From RGIG3009 sp964390295 (GTDB taxonomy: Bacteria > Bacillota > Clostridia > Oscillospirales > Acutalibacteraceae), in assembly GCA_964390295.1 (NCBI GenBank), contig CAYMHR010000011.1:1-45590 (forward strand): a stretch of DNA of 45,590 nucleotides, read 5' to 3'. Positions 15,222-23,955 of the stretch are shown here, piece by piece. Every line of letters begins with the position of its first letter. Within the stretch, counting starts at the first letter, position 1. A program made the translations under genes and the position numbers. Below the pieces are notes generated by a model. That model was given only the letters and a program-made list of their open reading frames with translations, made no database searches and was not told the origin of the DNA.

Positions 15222-16178
15222 ATGGAACAGGCATCTGTGTATGCATATCACCGCCCGGTACTGCTGGAAGAAACTCTGGCCGCGCTGGCGATTCGCCCGG
15301 ATGGCACGTACGTTGACGGCACAGCCGGCGGAGGGGGCCATTCCCACGCGATCGCTTCTTGCTTGCAGGGCGGCCGCCTGATCTCCTTGGATCAGGATCC
15401 CGATGCCGTTCGGCAAGCAACGGCGCGTCTGTCCGGCTTACCTGCTGTTGTTGTCCGTTCCAATTTTCGTTATATGGATCGCGTCCTTCAAGATATGGGG
15501 ATCGATCGTGTGGACGGTATTTTACTGGATATTGGCGTTTCCTCTCATCAATTGGACGAGCCGTCGCGAGGGTTTTCTTATCACGCCGATGCGCCGTTGG
15601 ATATGCGGATGAGCCAAGAAGGGCTTACCGCCGCCGATCTGCTCCGCGATTTGAGCGAGCAGGAGTTGGCCGACATCTTATTTCGCTTCGGTGAAGAAAA
15701 GTTTTCCAGGGCGATTGCCCGTGCGATTGTTCGCCAACGGGCGATACGGCCGCTGGCAACCACCGCTGAGCTGGCCGAGCTGGTCAAGCAGGCGGTTCCT
15801 GCCGCGGTTCGTCGCGACGGTCATCCGGCGCGGAAAACATTTCAGGCGCTGCGAATTGCGGTTAATGCCGAGCTGGATTGCCTGTCTGAAGCGTTGGATG
15901 TTGCTTTTGATTCCTTGAAGGTGGGAGGCCGTTTGGCGGTAATCACCTTCCATTCGCTGGAGGATCGCATGGTCAAACAGCGGTTTTCCGATTTTTGTAA
16001 GGGCTGTACCTGCCCGCCGTCGTTTCCCGTTTGTGTATGTGGGCGGCAACCGGCGGGGCGATTGGTTTATCGCAAGCCGGTGGAAGCCTCCGAGCAGGAG
16101 CTGGCCGAAAACCCCCGTAGCCGCAGTGCGAAGCTGCGTTGCATTGAAAAGTTGAGCGAATTTACCCCCACGGTATGA
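15222..16178 (+). CDS. rsmH: 16S rRNA (cytosine(1402)-N(4))-methyltransferase
   Basis: RsmH (MraW) methylates N4 of C1402 in the ribosomal P-site with S-adenosylmethionine. The 318-residue protein starts YHRPVLLEE, the family N-terminus, then has the SAM-binding loop VDGTAGGGGHS (about residues 30-40), GILLDIGVSSHQLD and FHSLEDRMVK. A Cys-rich segment (CKGCTCPP) lies near residue 260, as in many homologues. It is the second gene of the dcw operon. Confidence 0.97.
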   Translation: MEQASVYAYHRPVLLEETLAALAIRPDGTYVDGTAGGGGHSHAIASCLQGGRLISLDQDPDAVRQATARLSGLPAVVVRSNFRYMDRVLQDMGIDRVDGILLDIGVSSHQLDEPSRGFSYHADAPLDMRMSQEGLTAADLLRDLSEQELADILFRFGEEKFSRAIARAIVRQRAIRPLATTAELAELVKQAVPAAVRRDGHPARKTFQALRIAVNAELDCLSEALDVAFDSLKVGGRLAVITFHSLEDRMVKQRFSDFCKGCTCPPSFPVCVCGRQPAGRLVYRKPVEASEQELAENPRSRSAKLRCIEKLSEFTPTV

Positions 16179-16199
16179 TGATAAAGGAGAGTGATCGAC

Positions 16200-16673
16200 A
16201 TGGCAAATTACGGGTCCGAAGCGTATGATCTGTCGTTGTTTGAGCCGAAAAAGGCGAAGATCACCCCCATTCGCAGCAAAAAAGAAACCAAAGCGGAGCG
16301 CCGCCGCCGCACGGTGCAAAAGCTGATTAACGGAGCGGCGACGGTAGCGGTTACTTGTTGTGTGGTTTTCGTTTTGGCGGCTATGATTACCAGCCAGGTG
16401 AAGCTGACGGAAACGAATAACGCGATCACGCTGACAAACGAGCAGGACAGCGAGCTGGCCGGTGAGATTAAGCGTTTGGAAGGCGAGCTTGCCGCAAAAA
16501 CTTCGGCGGAAAGCGTAGCGGACTATGCCGAAAAGAACGGCTTCGAGCAAATTCAGTCCGGCCAGGTGGATTATTTTACCGTTGCCCCGGTGGCGTCGTC
16601 TGCCGAACAGGCAGAACCGGAGACGAGCTTTTGGAGTTCTCTGTGGAATACGCTGACGGGCTGGATCGGCTAA
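16200..16673 (+). CDS. ftsL: FtsL-like cell-division protein
   Basis: Small bitopic protein of 157 residues: a basic cytoplasmic segment (KAERRRR, residues 31-37), one membrane helix (about 44-66), then an extracytoplasmic heptad stretch (about 68-105) and a C-terminal extension. Position between rsmH and the PBP genes plus this architecture identify FtsL, which links FtsQ/DivIB and DivIC to FtsW and PBP2b at the septum; sequence alone is weak in this family. ATG 16200 is 9 nt after AAAGGAGA. The last 15 residues are aromatic and amphipathic (FWSSLWNTLTGWIG), which is unusual for FtsL. Confidence 0.78.
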   Translation: MANYGSEAYDLSLFEPKKAKITPIRSKKETKAERRRRTVQKLINGAATVAVTCCVVFVLAAMITSQVKLTETNNAITLTNEQDSELAGEIKRLEGELAAKTSAESVADYAEKNGFEQIQSGQVDYFTVAPVASSAEQAEPETSFWSSLWNTLTGWIG

Positions 16674-16872
16674 ACGCCGACTGCGTTTCGAGCAAAGCGG
16701 AGTAGGGTGTAAGGGTCGTCGCGATCGTCGCGGACGTTACCGGAGTTAATCGTACAGATAGGTTCTATTGGGCAGTGGCAGGAACATACACTGAAACGGA
16801 ACCTCGGATGAGGAGAGTTGGGATGGTAGCGTCTTAACTCTCTTTTCTTTCCAACAAGCGAGGTGTACAGGA
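16674..16872 (+). promoter_or_regulatory. Structured 199-nt leader ahead of the first PBP gene
   Basis: This is the largest non-coding stretch inside the dcw cluster, and no frame in it looks coding. It holds a tandem TCGTCGCG repeat (about 16717-16734), an AGGTTC (16760-16765) that can pair with GAACCT (16799-16804), or alternatively by four bases with GAAC (16782-16785), the small hairpin CCTC-GGAT-GAGG (16802-16813), and then a terminator-like hairpin. I know no riboswitch class that it matches. Confidence 0.45.
16813..16850 (+). terminator. Terminator-like hairpin just before the first PBP start
   Basis: GAGAGTTGGGA (16813-16823) pairs with TCTTAACTCTC (16832-16842), including two G-T pairs, around an 8-nt loop. 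It is followed by TTTTCTTT. It lies 22 nt before the GTG start, so it could act as an attenuator in the middle of the operon. Confidence 0.55.
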
Positions 16873-19128
16873 GTGTTACGAAAAAAGGAAAAGAAAGAAC
16901 GACCGACCTCACAGCGGGTGGCGATGCGCCGTCGCGCGCTGTTTCTGGTGCTCGGCGTTTTTCTGTGCTTCGCCTTGCTGGCGGCCAATTTGTTTAGCGT
17001 CCAGGTGTTACAACAGGATTATTGGGAGCAAAAAGCGGTGGCGCAGCAGCTCAGCGACGTGGAGATTTCCGCCAATCGCGGTCAAATCTACGATGCCAAC
17101 ATGACGGTGCTGGCGCAAACGCGCGAGGTTTGTACCATCGTGATGTCACCAAAGAACATTTTACAGGAAACCACGCGCGAGAAGATCGCCAACGAGCTGT
17201 CGGCTATGCTGGACGTGGATCGGGATGCTCTGTATGCTAAAACGCAGAAGAGTATTTCGCAATACGAGGTGGTCAAATCCAAGGTTGACAAATCGGTGGG
17301 CGATCAGTTTATCGAGTGGGTTAACAACAACGGATTGGCCGGCGTGTTCCGGGTAATTACGGACTACAAGCGTGAATATCCGTTGGGAACGATGTTGTCT
17401 AACGTGCTGGGCTTTGTCGGCACGGACAATGTAGCGCGCGAGGGGCTGGAGCTGAAATATGATGACACGCTGTCCGGTATTCCGGGACGCATGGTGATCG
17501 CGCAAAACACGTCAGGCGACAAGCTCCCCACTTCGCTGGATTACGAGTATACGGTCAACGCTGTGGACGGGAACAGCCTGGTGCTGACGGTGGATCAGTA
17601 TATTCAGCAGGTTACGGAAAAGTATTTGTCGGAAGCCATCGACGAATACCAGGCCACCAATCGCGGTTGCGCGATTGTTATGGACGTGGACACCGGTGCC
17701 ATTTTGGCGATGGCCACTAAGGGCGACTACGATCCGAACAATTACTTGGAGATCAGTGATCCGACCGTGGCGGAGCAGATTGCGTTGCTGTCGGGCGATG
17801 AACAGGCGGAAGCGATCCGTCAGGCGCGATTAAAGCAGTATCGTAACAAGGCGTTGGATTTTTACGAGCCGGGGTCGGTCTTTAAGACAATCATCGCCTC
17901 GATCGGTCTGGAAGAGGGCTTGGTCAGCGAAACGTCGTCCTTTTACTGTAACGGCACTTACCATATTGCGGACCGAACCATGAAATGCTGGTATGCCGGC
18001 CACGGGCAGCAAACGTTTCGGCAGGCGATCGCCAACTCCTGCAACCCGGCCTTTATGACGTTGGGCGGCCTGATCAAGGCGCCTCTGTTTTGCAAATACT
18101 ACGTCGGCTTTGGGTTCACCTCGCGCACCGGCGTGGATTTGCTGGGCGAGCAGACCCCCTCTTCGGCGCTGTACTACACGGCGGACACCATGACTCCAGT
18201 TAACGTCGCGGCATCGTCGATCGGCCAAACCTTTAAGGTGACGCCACTGCAAATGGCAACGGCGTTGTGCGCGATTGCCAACGGCGGTAATCTGATGCAG
18301 CCCTACGTGGTGCAAAAGGTTGTGGACAGCGACGGCAACGTGATCTCGACGACTGAGCCGGTGGTGAAGCGTCAGGTAATATCGGAACAGACCTCACAAC
18401 GAGTTTGTGACATGTTGGAAAACGCAGTTAGCAGCGGCGCGATTGGTAGTGCCTACGTTGCCGGCTATCGCATTGCCGGTAAAACCGGTACTTCGGAAAA
18501 GACCGAAACCAAATCCGAAGAGGATAAGGATAAGAACGTAGAGGTTATTGCCTCTTTCGGCGGCCTTGCCCCGGCAGACAACCCCGAAGTGGTGGTGCTG
18601 GTGATGGTCGATGAGCCGCAGACACTAAAATCCGGTGCCGGCGTTGCCGCTCCGGTGGGGCGGAATATCCTACGCGATATTTTGCCGTATCTGGGTGTGG
18701 AGCCGACCTATACGGAAGAGGAATTGGCAAATTTGGATCACAGTGTGCCGCAGGTCACAGGCAAGCGAGTCTCGGTTGCGGCAACGTCGCTGACGTCGGC
18801 TTCGTTGACCTACGAAACGGTGGGTAACGGCGATAAGGTTGTGCGTCAGGTGCCGGAAAGCGGCGTCTCGATTCCGAAGGATGGCGTGGTGTGGCTGTAT
18901 ACCGATGAAAGCGAGCTGAAAACAACCACGGCTCCCGATTTTTCCGGCAAGAGCCTGTCACAGGTCAACCAAGCGGCGAAAAAAGCGGGAATCAACGTGG
19001 TAATTTCCGGTATCAACACGTCGGGTGGCGTAGCCAAAGCGGTGAAGCAATCGGCGGAGGCCGGAACCAGCGTGCCGAAGGGCGCCGTTGTCACCGTGGA
19101 ATTTACTTACGATAACAACATTTTCTAA
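16873..19128 (+). CDS. Class B penicillin-binding protein with PASTA domains (FtsI/SpoVD family), copy 1
   Basis: A 751-residue septal transpeptidase that crosslinks peptidoglycan. Order: cytoplasmic basic start, one membrane helix (about 22-43), PBP dimerisation domain, transpeptidase domain with S335-V-F-K (active-site SxxK), S389-C-N and K537-T-G, then two PASTA repeats at the C-terminus from about residue 630. The start is GTG, with GCGAGGTG 7 nt upstream. By Bacillus synteny the first PBP after ftsL is PBP2b (pbpB/ftsI) and the second SpoVD, but both copies here carry PASTA domains and similar lengths, so the division of labour cannot be read from sequence. The unusual leader before it suggests separate control. 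Confidence 0.95.
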   Translation: MLRKKEKKERPTSQRVAMRRRALFLVLGVFLCFALLAANLFSVQVLQQDYWEQKAVAQQLSDVEISANRGQIYDANMTVLAQTREVCTIVMSPKNILQETTREKIANELSAMLDVDRDALYAKTQKSISQYEVVKSKVDKSVGDQFIEWVNNNGLAGVFRVITDYKREYPLGTMLSNVLGFVGTDNVAREGLELKYDDTLSGIPGRMVIAQNTSGDKLPTSLDYEYTVNAVDGNSLVLTVDQYIQQVTEKYLSEAIDEYQATNRGCAIVMDVDTGAILAMATKGDYDPNNYLEISDPTVAEQIALLSGDEQAEAIRQARLKQYRNKALDFYEPGSVFKTIIASIGLEEGLVSETSSFYCNGTYHIADRTMKCWYAGHGQQTFRQAIANSCNPAFMTLGGLIKAPLFCKYYVGFGFTSRTGVDLLGEQTPSSALYYTADTMTPVNVAASSIGQTFKVTPLQMATALCAIANGGNLMQPYVVQKVVDSDGNVISTTEPVVKRQVISEQTSQRVCDMLENAVSSGAIGSAYVAGYRIAGKTGTSEKTETKSEEDKDKNVEVIASFGGLAPADNPEVVVLVMVDEPQTLKSGAGVAAPVGRNILRDILPYLGVEPTYTEEELANLDHSVPQVTGKRVSVAATSLTSASLTYETVGNGDKVVRQVPESGVSIPKDGVVWLYTDESELKTTTAPDFSGKSLSQVNQAAKKAGINVVISGINTSGGVAKAVKQSAEAGTSVPKGAVVTVEFTYDNNIF

Positions 19129-19160
19129 TACGCGGTAAATCGTGTGAGAGGACGCCTGTT

Positions 19161-21443
19161 ATGAAGCGAACGCATCAACAGGACGTTTCAATGAAAGCAC
19201 CGTCGGCGACGACGTGGAGACGCGCGCTGCTGATATTGGCGGCGGTGGTGCTCTGCTTTGCGACGGTGTGTGGACGGCTGGGCGTGCTTCAACTGGTGGA
19301 GCACGAGGCCTGGCAGGCGCTGGCGACGGATCAGCAGTTGACCGATAGCGTCATCTCGGATAAACGAGGAGCGATCCTTGACCGCAACGGCGTTGTATTG
19401 GCGCGCAGTGTCGAGGTGGCGACGATTTTGATGGAGCCGGGAGAAATCCCCGACGAAGCGGCGCGCACGGTGATCTGTCGTGACCTGCCGACGCTGTTGG
19501 GGGTGGATGCCGACAAGCTGGCACGACAGGTGGCCCGAACTTCTTCACGCTACGAGGTGGTTAAGGCAAAGATCGACACGAGCCTGCGGGATGGGTTTAT
19601 TGCTTGGGTCAAGCAACAGGGCTTGACCGGCGTGTTTCGTGTGATTCAGGATTATAAACGGGAGTACCCGCTGGGAAGCACCTTGTCCTGTGTCATCGGT
19701 TTTACCGGAACCGACAACGTTGGTTTGGAAGGGCTGGAGGCCAAGTATAACGCAGAGTTGGCGGGGACTGCCGGGCGGGTGATTACCACGGCAAACGGCC
19801 GCGGCGACGATCTGCCCAACGATTTACGATACGAAACGACGCTGGCGGCCGGCGAGGGAAACACGTTGTGCCTGACCGTGGACGTGAACGTACAACGCAT
19901 TGTGGAAAACCGGTTGGAGGTGGCGTTGGCAGAAACCGGCGCCGCCAATCGCACCTGTGCGGTCGTGATGAACGTAAAGACCGGGGAAGTTCTGGCGATG
20001 GCGGCCAAGGGCGATTACGACTTGAATCAGCCGCGCACGGTTAGTAATCCCGACGTGGCGGCACAGATTGCGTTGCTGTCGGGAAACGAAAAAAGCGAAG
20101 CGTACCTGAATGCTCTGCAAAAGCAGTGGAAAAACAAGGCGATCTCCGATTTTTACGAGCCGGGCTCGGTATTTAAGATTTTTACCGCTTCGATGGCGAT
20201 GCAGGAAGGGCTTATTTCCGAACGATCCACGTTTTATTGTAACGGTACCTATACCATGGCCGGGGTGCGTACGATGAAGTGTCACGTGTATCCGCGAAGT
20301 CATGGCAGTCAAACGTTGGCCGAGGCAATTTCTCACTCCTGCAATCCGGCGTTTATGAGTATCGGCTCTTTGATCGGGACGACCCTGTTTCCGCGTTATC
20401 ACGCTCTGTTTGGCTTTACCGAGCCGACCGGCATCGATATGCTGGGTGAGGCGCGCGTGACGGCGTCGCTGTATCACCGTGCGGAAAGTATTACGGCGGT
20501 GGACGTTGCTACTTCCTCCATTGGGCAAACCTTTAAGGTGACGCCGATTCAAATGATTACCGGCGTTGCGTCGGTGGCCGGTGGCGGCGAGCTATTACAG
20601 CCCTACGTGGTCAGTCGGGTGCTTTCACCGGATGGCGGAGAGCTTCGCCAAGTGGAGCGCACGGTACGACGCCGCGTCATCTCCAAGGACGTTTCAGCAC
20701 GGATTTGTGCGTTGCTGGAGGGCGTAGTGGACGGTGGGGGCGCGAAAAACGCCTACGTGGCAGGATACCGCGTGGCGGGAAAAACAGGGACGTCGGAAAA
20801 GACCGACCAGGGACTTGCCGCCAATGGGCGAAAAAACGTGGTAGCCTCGTTTTGCGGCTTTGCACCGGCGGACGATCCGCAAATCGCGGTACTGGTGCTG
20901 GTGGACGAACCGCAAACGTACATTCGATACGGCGGCACGTTGGCGGCACCGGTAGCGCAAAAGATATTTGCCGACGTGCTGCCGTATTTAGGAGTTCAAC
21001 CACAATACACCGAGGCGGAGCAGGAAGCGCTGACAACCGTGGTTCCGCAGGTGACGGAGACGTCGGTTACACGAGCCGGGGTTCTGTTGCAGCAGCATGG
21101 CTTGACGGTGCGCGTGGTTGGCGACGGAAAGCTGGTTACCGGCCAAATGCCGGAGGCAGGAACGCCGATTGCCAAGGGCGGAACGGTGGTCGTGTATACG
21201 GATGGTGTCGAGCCGACTCCGACAACGGTACCGGCGGTTGTCGGAAAAAGTCTTTTTGATGCCAACCGTCTGTTGACCGACGCCGGTCTTAACGTAAAAT
21301 TGGTGGGGTATCCGATCGAACGTACCGAAGAGCCGGCGACACGACAGGCGGTTGTGGAGCGGCAAAACGTCGAAGCGGGGACGACCGTTCCCGAGGGCAC
21401 GGTCGTTGAGATCGGGATCGTATATCAGGATGCGACGGAATAA
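19161..21443 (+). CDS. Class B penicillin-binding protein with PASTA domains (FtsI/SpoVD family), copy 2
   Basis: A 760-residue paralogue of the preceding gene with the same layout: one membrane helix (about 21-43), dimerisation domain, S336-V-F-K, S393-C-N and K541-T-G in the transpeptidase domain, and two PASTA repeats from about residue 630. Long stretches align between the copies (for example DYKREYPLG, NKA.DFYEPGSVFK, SIGQTFKVTP), so this is an old tandem duplication rather than a recent one. It starts 32 nt after copy 1 and ends 11 nt before murE. One copy probably serves vegetative septation and the other the spore cortex, as with PBP2b and SpoVD in Bacillus (inference). Confidence 0.95.
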   Translation: MKRTHQQDVSMKAPSATTWRRALLILAAVVLCFATVCGRLGVLQLVEHEAWQALATDQQLTDSVISDKRGAILDRNGVVLARSVEVATILMEPGEIPDEAARTVICRDLPTLLGVDADKLARQVARTSSRYEVVKAKIDTSLRDGFIAWVKQQGLTGVFRVIQDYKREYPLGSTLSCVIGFTGTDNVGLEGLEAKYNAELAGTAGRVITTANGRGDDLPNDLRYETTLAAGEGNTLCLTVDVNVQRIVENRLEVALAETGAANRTCAVVMNVKTGEVLAMAAKGDYDLNQPRTVSNPDVAAQIALLSGNEKSEAYLNALQKQWKNKAISDFYEPGSVFKIFTASMAMQEGLISERSTFYCNGTYTMAGVRTMKCHVYPRSHGSQTLAEAISHSCNPAFMSIGSLIGTTLFPRYHALFGFTEPTGIDMLGEARVTASLYHRAESITAVDVATSSIGQTFKVTPIQMITGVASVAGGGELLQPYVVSRVLSPDGGELRQVERTVRRRVISKDVSARICALLEGVVDGGGAKNAYVAGYRVAGKTGTSEKTDQGLAANGRKNVVASFCGFAPADDPQIAVLVLVDEPQTYIRYGGTLAAPVAQKIFADVLPYLGVQPQYTEAEQEALTTVVPQVTETSVTRAGVLLQQHGLTVRVVGDGKLVTGQMPEAGTPIAKGGTVVVYTDGVEPTPTTVPAVVGKSLFDANRLLTDAGLNVKLVGYPIERTEEPATRQAVVERQNVEAGTTVPEGTVVEIGIVYQDATE

Positions 21444-21454
21444 CGGAGGGCCGT

Positions 21455-22903
21455 ATGAAGCTGAAAGAGTTATTGAAGAATACCGGCGTGGTTTGCGACT
21501 TTGCGGAGCGGGAGATCACGGCGTTGTGCCGCGATTCCCGGAAGGTGTCGGCTGGGTGTCTGTTCGTATGTATTCGGGGCACCGGCGTGGATAGTCACGC
21601 TTTTGCGGCGCAGGCGTTGGAGCAGGGCGCGGCGGCGATTGTGGTTGAGCGCGATCTCGGCTTGCCGAATCAGATCGTGGTGGAAAACAGCCGCCGCACG
21701 TGGGCACAGATGAGTGCCGCGTGGTTTGGGCATCCGTCCGAACGAATGCACCTGATCGGTGTGACCGGTACGAACGGGAAAACCAGCACAACCTATTTGC
21801 TAAAAGCCATTTTGGAACAGGCCGGTCACACGGTCGGGTTGATTGGAACCATTTGCAATCTGATTGGTGATTGCGAGCTGGCGTCGGGGCATACGACCCC
21901 GGATTCTTACGATCTGCAACAGACGTTTGCGCAGATGGCGGACGCCGGATGCGATTACGTCGTTATGGAAATTTCTTCTCACGCGCTGGATCAGGGGCGT
22001 GTGGAGGGGTGCCGGTTTGATGCCGGTATTTTTACCAACCTGACGCAGGATCATTTGGATTATCACAAAACCATGGAGGCGTATGCGGCGGCCAAAAAGC
22101 GTCTGTTTTCGCTGTGCGATCGAGCGGTCTTTAACAAAGACGACGCTTGGTATGCCACGATGAGCGAAGAGCTGTCGTGCCCGGTTGTGACCTATTCCGA
22201 GCGGGATTCGTCGGCGGATTATGTGGCGCATAACATTCGTCAGCGGCCGGATGGCGTGGATTTTGAACTGGTTTCTCTGGGAGAAATCGGGCGCGTGCGT
22301 TTGGCGACACCGGGGCGCTTTTCGGTATACAATGCGCTGGGAGCCGCTGCGTGTGCCCACGTGCTGGGCGTGCCGTTTGCGACCGTTGTTTCGGCGCTGG
22401 GGCAGGCGGGGATCGTTAAGGGCCGCGCCGAGGTGGTACCAACCGGCCGCGACTTTACCGTGGTGATCGACTATGCACACACACCGGACGGGCTGGTCAA
22501 TATTTGTCGCACACTGAGCGCGTGTAAAGCCGGACGACTGGTGACGGTGTTTGGGTGCGGCGGCGATCGCGATTGTACGAAGCGTCCCAAAATGGGTGCT
22601 GCGGCAGCAGAGCTTTCAGATTTTTTGGTGGTTACGTCCGACAATCCGCGCACGGAGGAGCCGGAGGCGATTATTCAAGATATTTTGGAGGGGCTGGCGG
22701 ACACCGCCACGCCGTATACGGTAATTCCGAATCGCGTGGAGGCGATTCACTGGGCAATCGCCCATGCACAGCCAGGTGACACGGTGCTGTTGGCCGGTAA
22801 GGGACACGAGACTTATCAAATATTAAAGGATAAGACCATTCATCTGGACGAAAGAGAAATTGTGGCGGAGGCGCTTTCGTCTTTGCCGAATGAGGAGCGG
22901 TAA
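21455..22903 (+). CDS. murE: UDP-MurNAc-L-Ala-D-Glu:meso-DAP ligase
   Basis: MurE adds the third residue to the peptidoglycan stem peptide, using ATP. The 482-residue enzyme has an N-terminal UDP-binding domain, the Mur-ligase ATP loop GVTGTNGKTS (about 102-111), the central EISSHALDQGRVEG, the carbamoylated-Lys region near HLDYHKTMEAYAAAK, and D396-N-P-R in the C-terminal domain. DNPR is the signature of meso-diaminopimelate-specific enzymes, so the wall should be DAP-type. mraY follows after only 2 nt. murF, the usual next gene, is absent. Confidence 0.97.
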   Translation: MKLKELLKNTGVVCDFAEREITALCRDSRKVSAGCLFVCIRGTGVDSHAFAAQALEQGAAAIVVERDLGLPNQIVVENSRRTWAQMSAAWFGHPSERMHLIGVTGTNGKTSTTYLLKAILEQAGHTVGLIGTICNLIGDCELASGHTTPDSYDLQQTFAQMADAGCDYVVMEISSHALDQGRVEGCRFDAGIFTNLTQDHLDYHKTMEAYAAAKKRLFSLCDRAVFNKDDAWYATMSEELSCPVVTYSERDSSADYVAHNIRQRPDGVDFELVSLGEIGRVRLATPGRFSVYNALGAAACAHVLGVPFATVVSALGQAGIVKGRAEVVPTGRDFTVVIDYAHTPDGLVNICRTLSACKAGRLVTVFGCGGDRDCTKRPKMGAAAAELSDFLVVTSDNPRTEEPEAIIQDILEGLADTATPYTVIPNRVEAIHWAIAHAQPGDTVLLAGKGHETYQILKDKTIHLDEREIVAEALSSLPNEER

Positions 22904-22905
22904 AC

Positions 22906-23919
22906 ATGGAAATAACAGTATCGGTGACGTGGGTGGCAACGGCACTGGCGGCGTTTTTGATAGCGGTATACTTGGGTAAACGGCTGATTCCGGTACTGCA
23001 TCGACTGAAGTTTGGACAAACGATTCGTGAGGAAGGACCGGCGTGGCACAAAAATAAGCAGGGCACGCCAACCATGGGCGGCGTAATCTTTATTGCGGCA
23101 ATGCTGATCGCCGCTGTGCTGGCCATGACGGTCAGCCAGCTGCTGTTGCCGACCAAGGTGGTGACGGCAACGCAAATGACGGGCGACGTTACCCGCCTGT
23201 TTGCCGGAATGATTCTGGCCGTTGGTTTTGGTGCTATCGGTTTTTTGGACGATTTTATTAAAGTGGTCCGCAAGCGGAATTTGGGGCTTACCAGTCGCCA
23301 AAAAATGGCGGCACAGCTGTTGGTTTCGGCGGCATACACGGTCACTCTGTATCTGACGGGTGCCACTCGGATGTACGTTCCGTTTTACGGCTTTTGGGAA
23401 GCCGGCGTGTGGTTTATTCCCATCGCCATGTTTATTATTGTGGCAATAACCAATGCTACCAATTTGACCGATGGAATCGACGGCTTGTGCGCGTCGGTTT
23501 CGCTGGTGGCGTTTTTGTTTTTACTTGTTTTGTGTGGGGCCTCCGCGATGGGGTATGGCATCTTGACCTCGGCCATGGCTGGGGCGTTGGCTGGCTTTTT
23601 GGTTTGGAACTTTCATCCGGCGCGCGTTTTTATGGGCGACACCGGCTCGCTGTTTATCGGCGGTGCGCTGTGTGCGGTAGCGTTTGGACTGGAGCATCCG
23701 TTTTTGTTGGCACTGCTGGGGATCGTCTACGTGGCAGAGACCTTGTCGGTGGTGCTTCAGGTTTCCTATTTCAAGCTGACGCACGGCAAGCGATTGTTTA
23801 AGATGAGCCCGCTTCACCACCATTTTGAGATGTGCGGTTGGAGCGAAAACACCATCGTCTGTGTGTTTTGTCTGGTAACCGTGCTGGCTGGCGCGTTGTG
23901 CTTGGTGCTGGTTTTGTAA
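22906..23919 (+). CDS. mraY: Phospho-N-acetylmuramoyl-pentapeptide transferase
   Basis: MraY moves phospho-MurNAc-pentapeptide onto undecaprenyl phosphate, making lipid I at the inner face of the membrane. The 337-residue protein has ten predicted helices and the catalytic Asp motifs: FLDDFIKV, NATNLTDGIDGL, then HHHFEMCGW near the C-terminus. The sequence HKNKQGTPTMGG near residue 48 is also family-typical. It lies between murE and ftsW, where Bacillus has murD after mraY. Here murD is missing. Confidence 0.98.
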   Translation: MEITVSVTWVATALAAFLIAVYLGKRLIPVLHRLKFGQTIREEGPAWHKNKQGTPTMGGVIFIAAMLIAAVLAMTVSQLLLPTKVVTATQMTGDVTRLFAGMILAVGFGAIGFLDDFIKVVRKRNLGLTSRQKMAAQLLVSAAYTVTLYLTGATRMYVPFYGFWEAGVWFIPIAMFIIVAITNATNLTDGIDGLCASVSLVAFLFLLVLCGASAMGYGILTSAMAGALAGFLVWNFHPARVFMGDTGSLFIGGALCAVAFGLEHPFLLALLGIVYVAETLSVVLQVSYFKLTHGKRLFKMSPLHHHFEMCGWSENTIVCVFCLVTVLAGALCLVLVL

Positions 23920-23955
23920 TAACCGCTTGTTGTGGCAAGAGAAGGGAGGCCGCTT

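Noticed and set aside
16820..16833. GGGATGGTAGCGTC resembles the T-box sequence AGGGTGGNACCGCG
   Set aside because: The match needs an inserted base and further mismatches, it lies in the loop of the terminator-like hairpin rather than upstream of it, and I find no stem I or specifier features. An Rfam search for RF00230 would settle it.
19824..20552. 242-codon open frame opposite the second PBP
   Set aside because: A similar frame occurs opposite the first PBP because the two genes are paralogous; both are shadows of conserved coding sequence.
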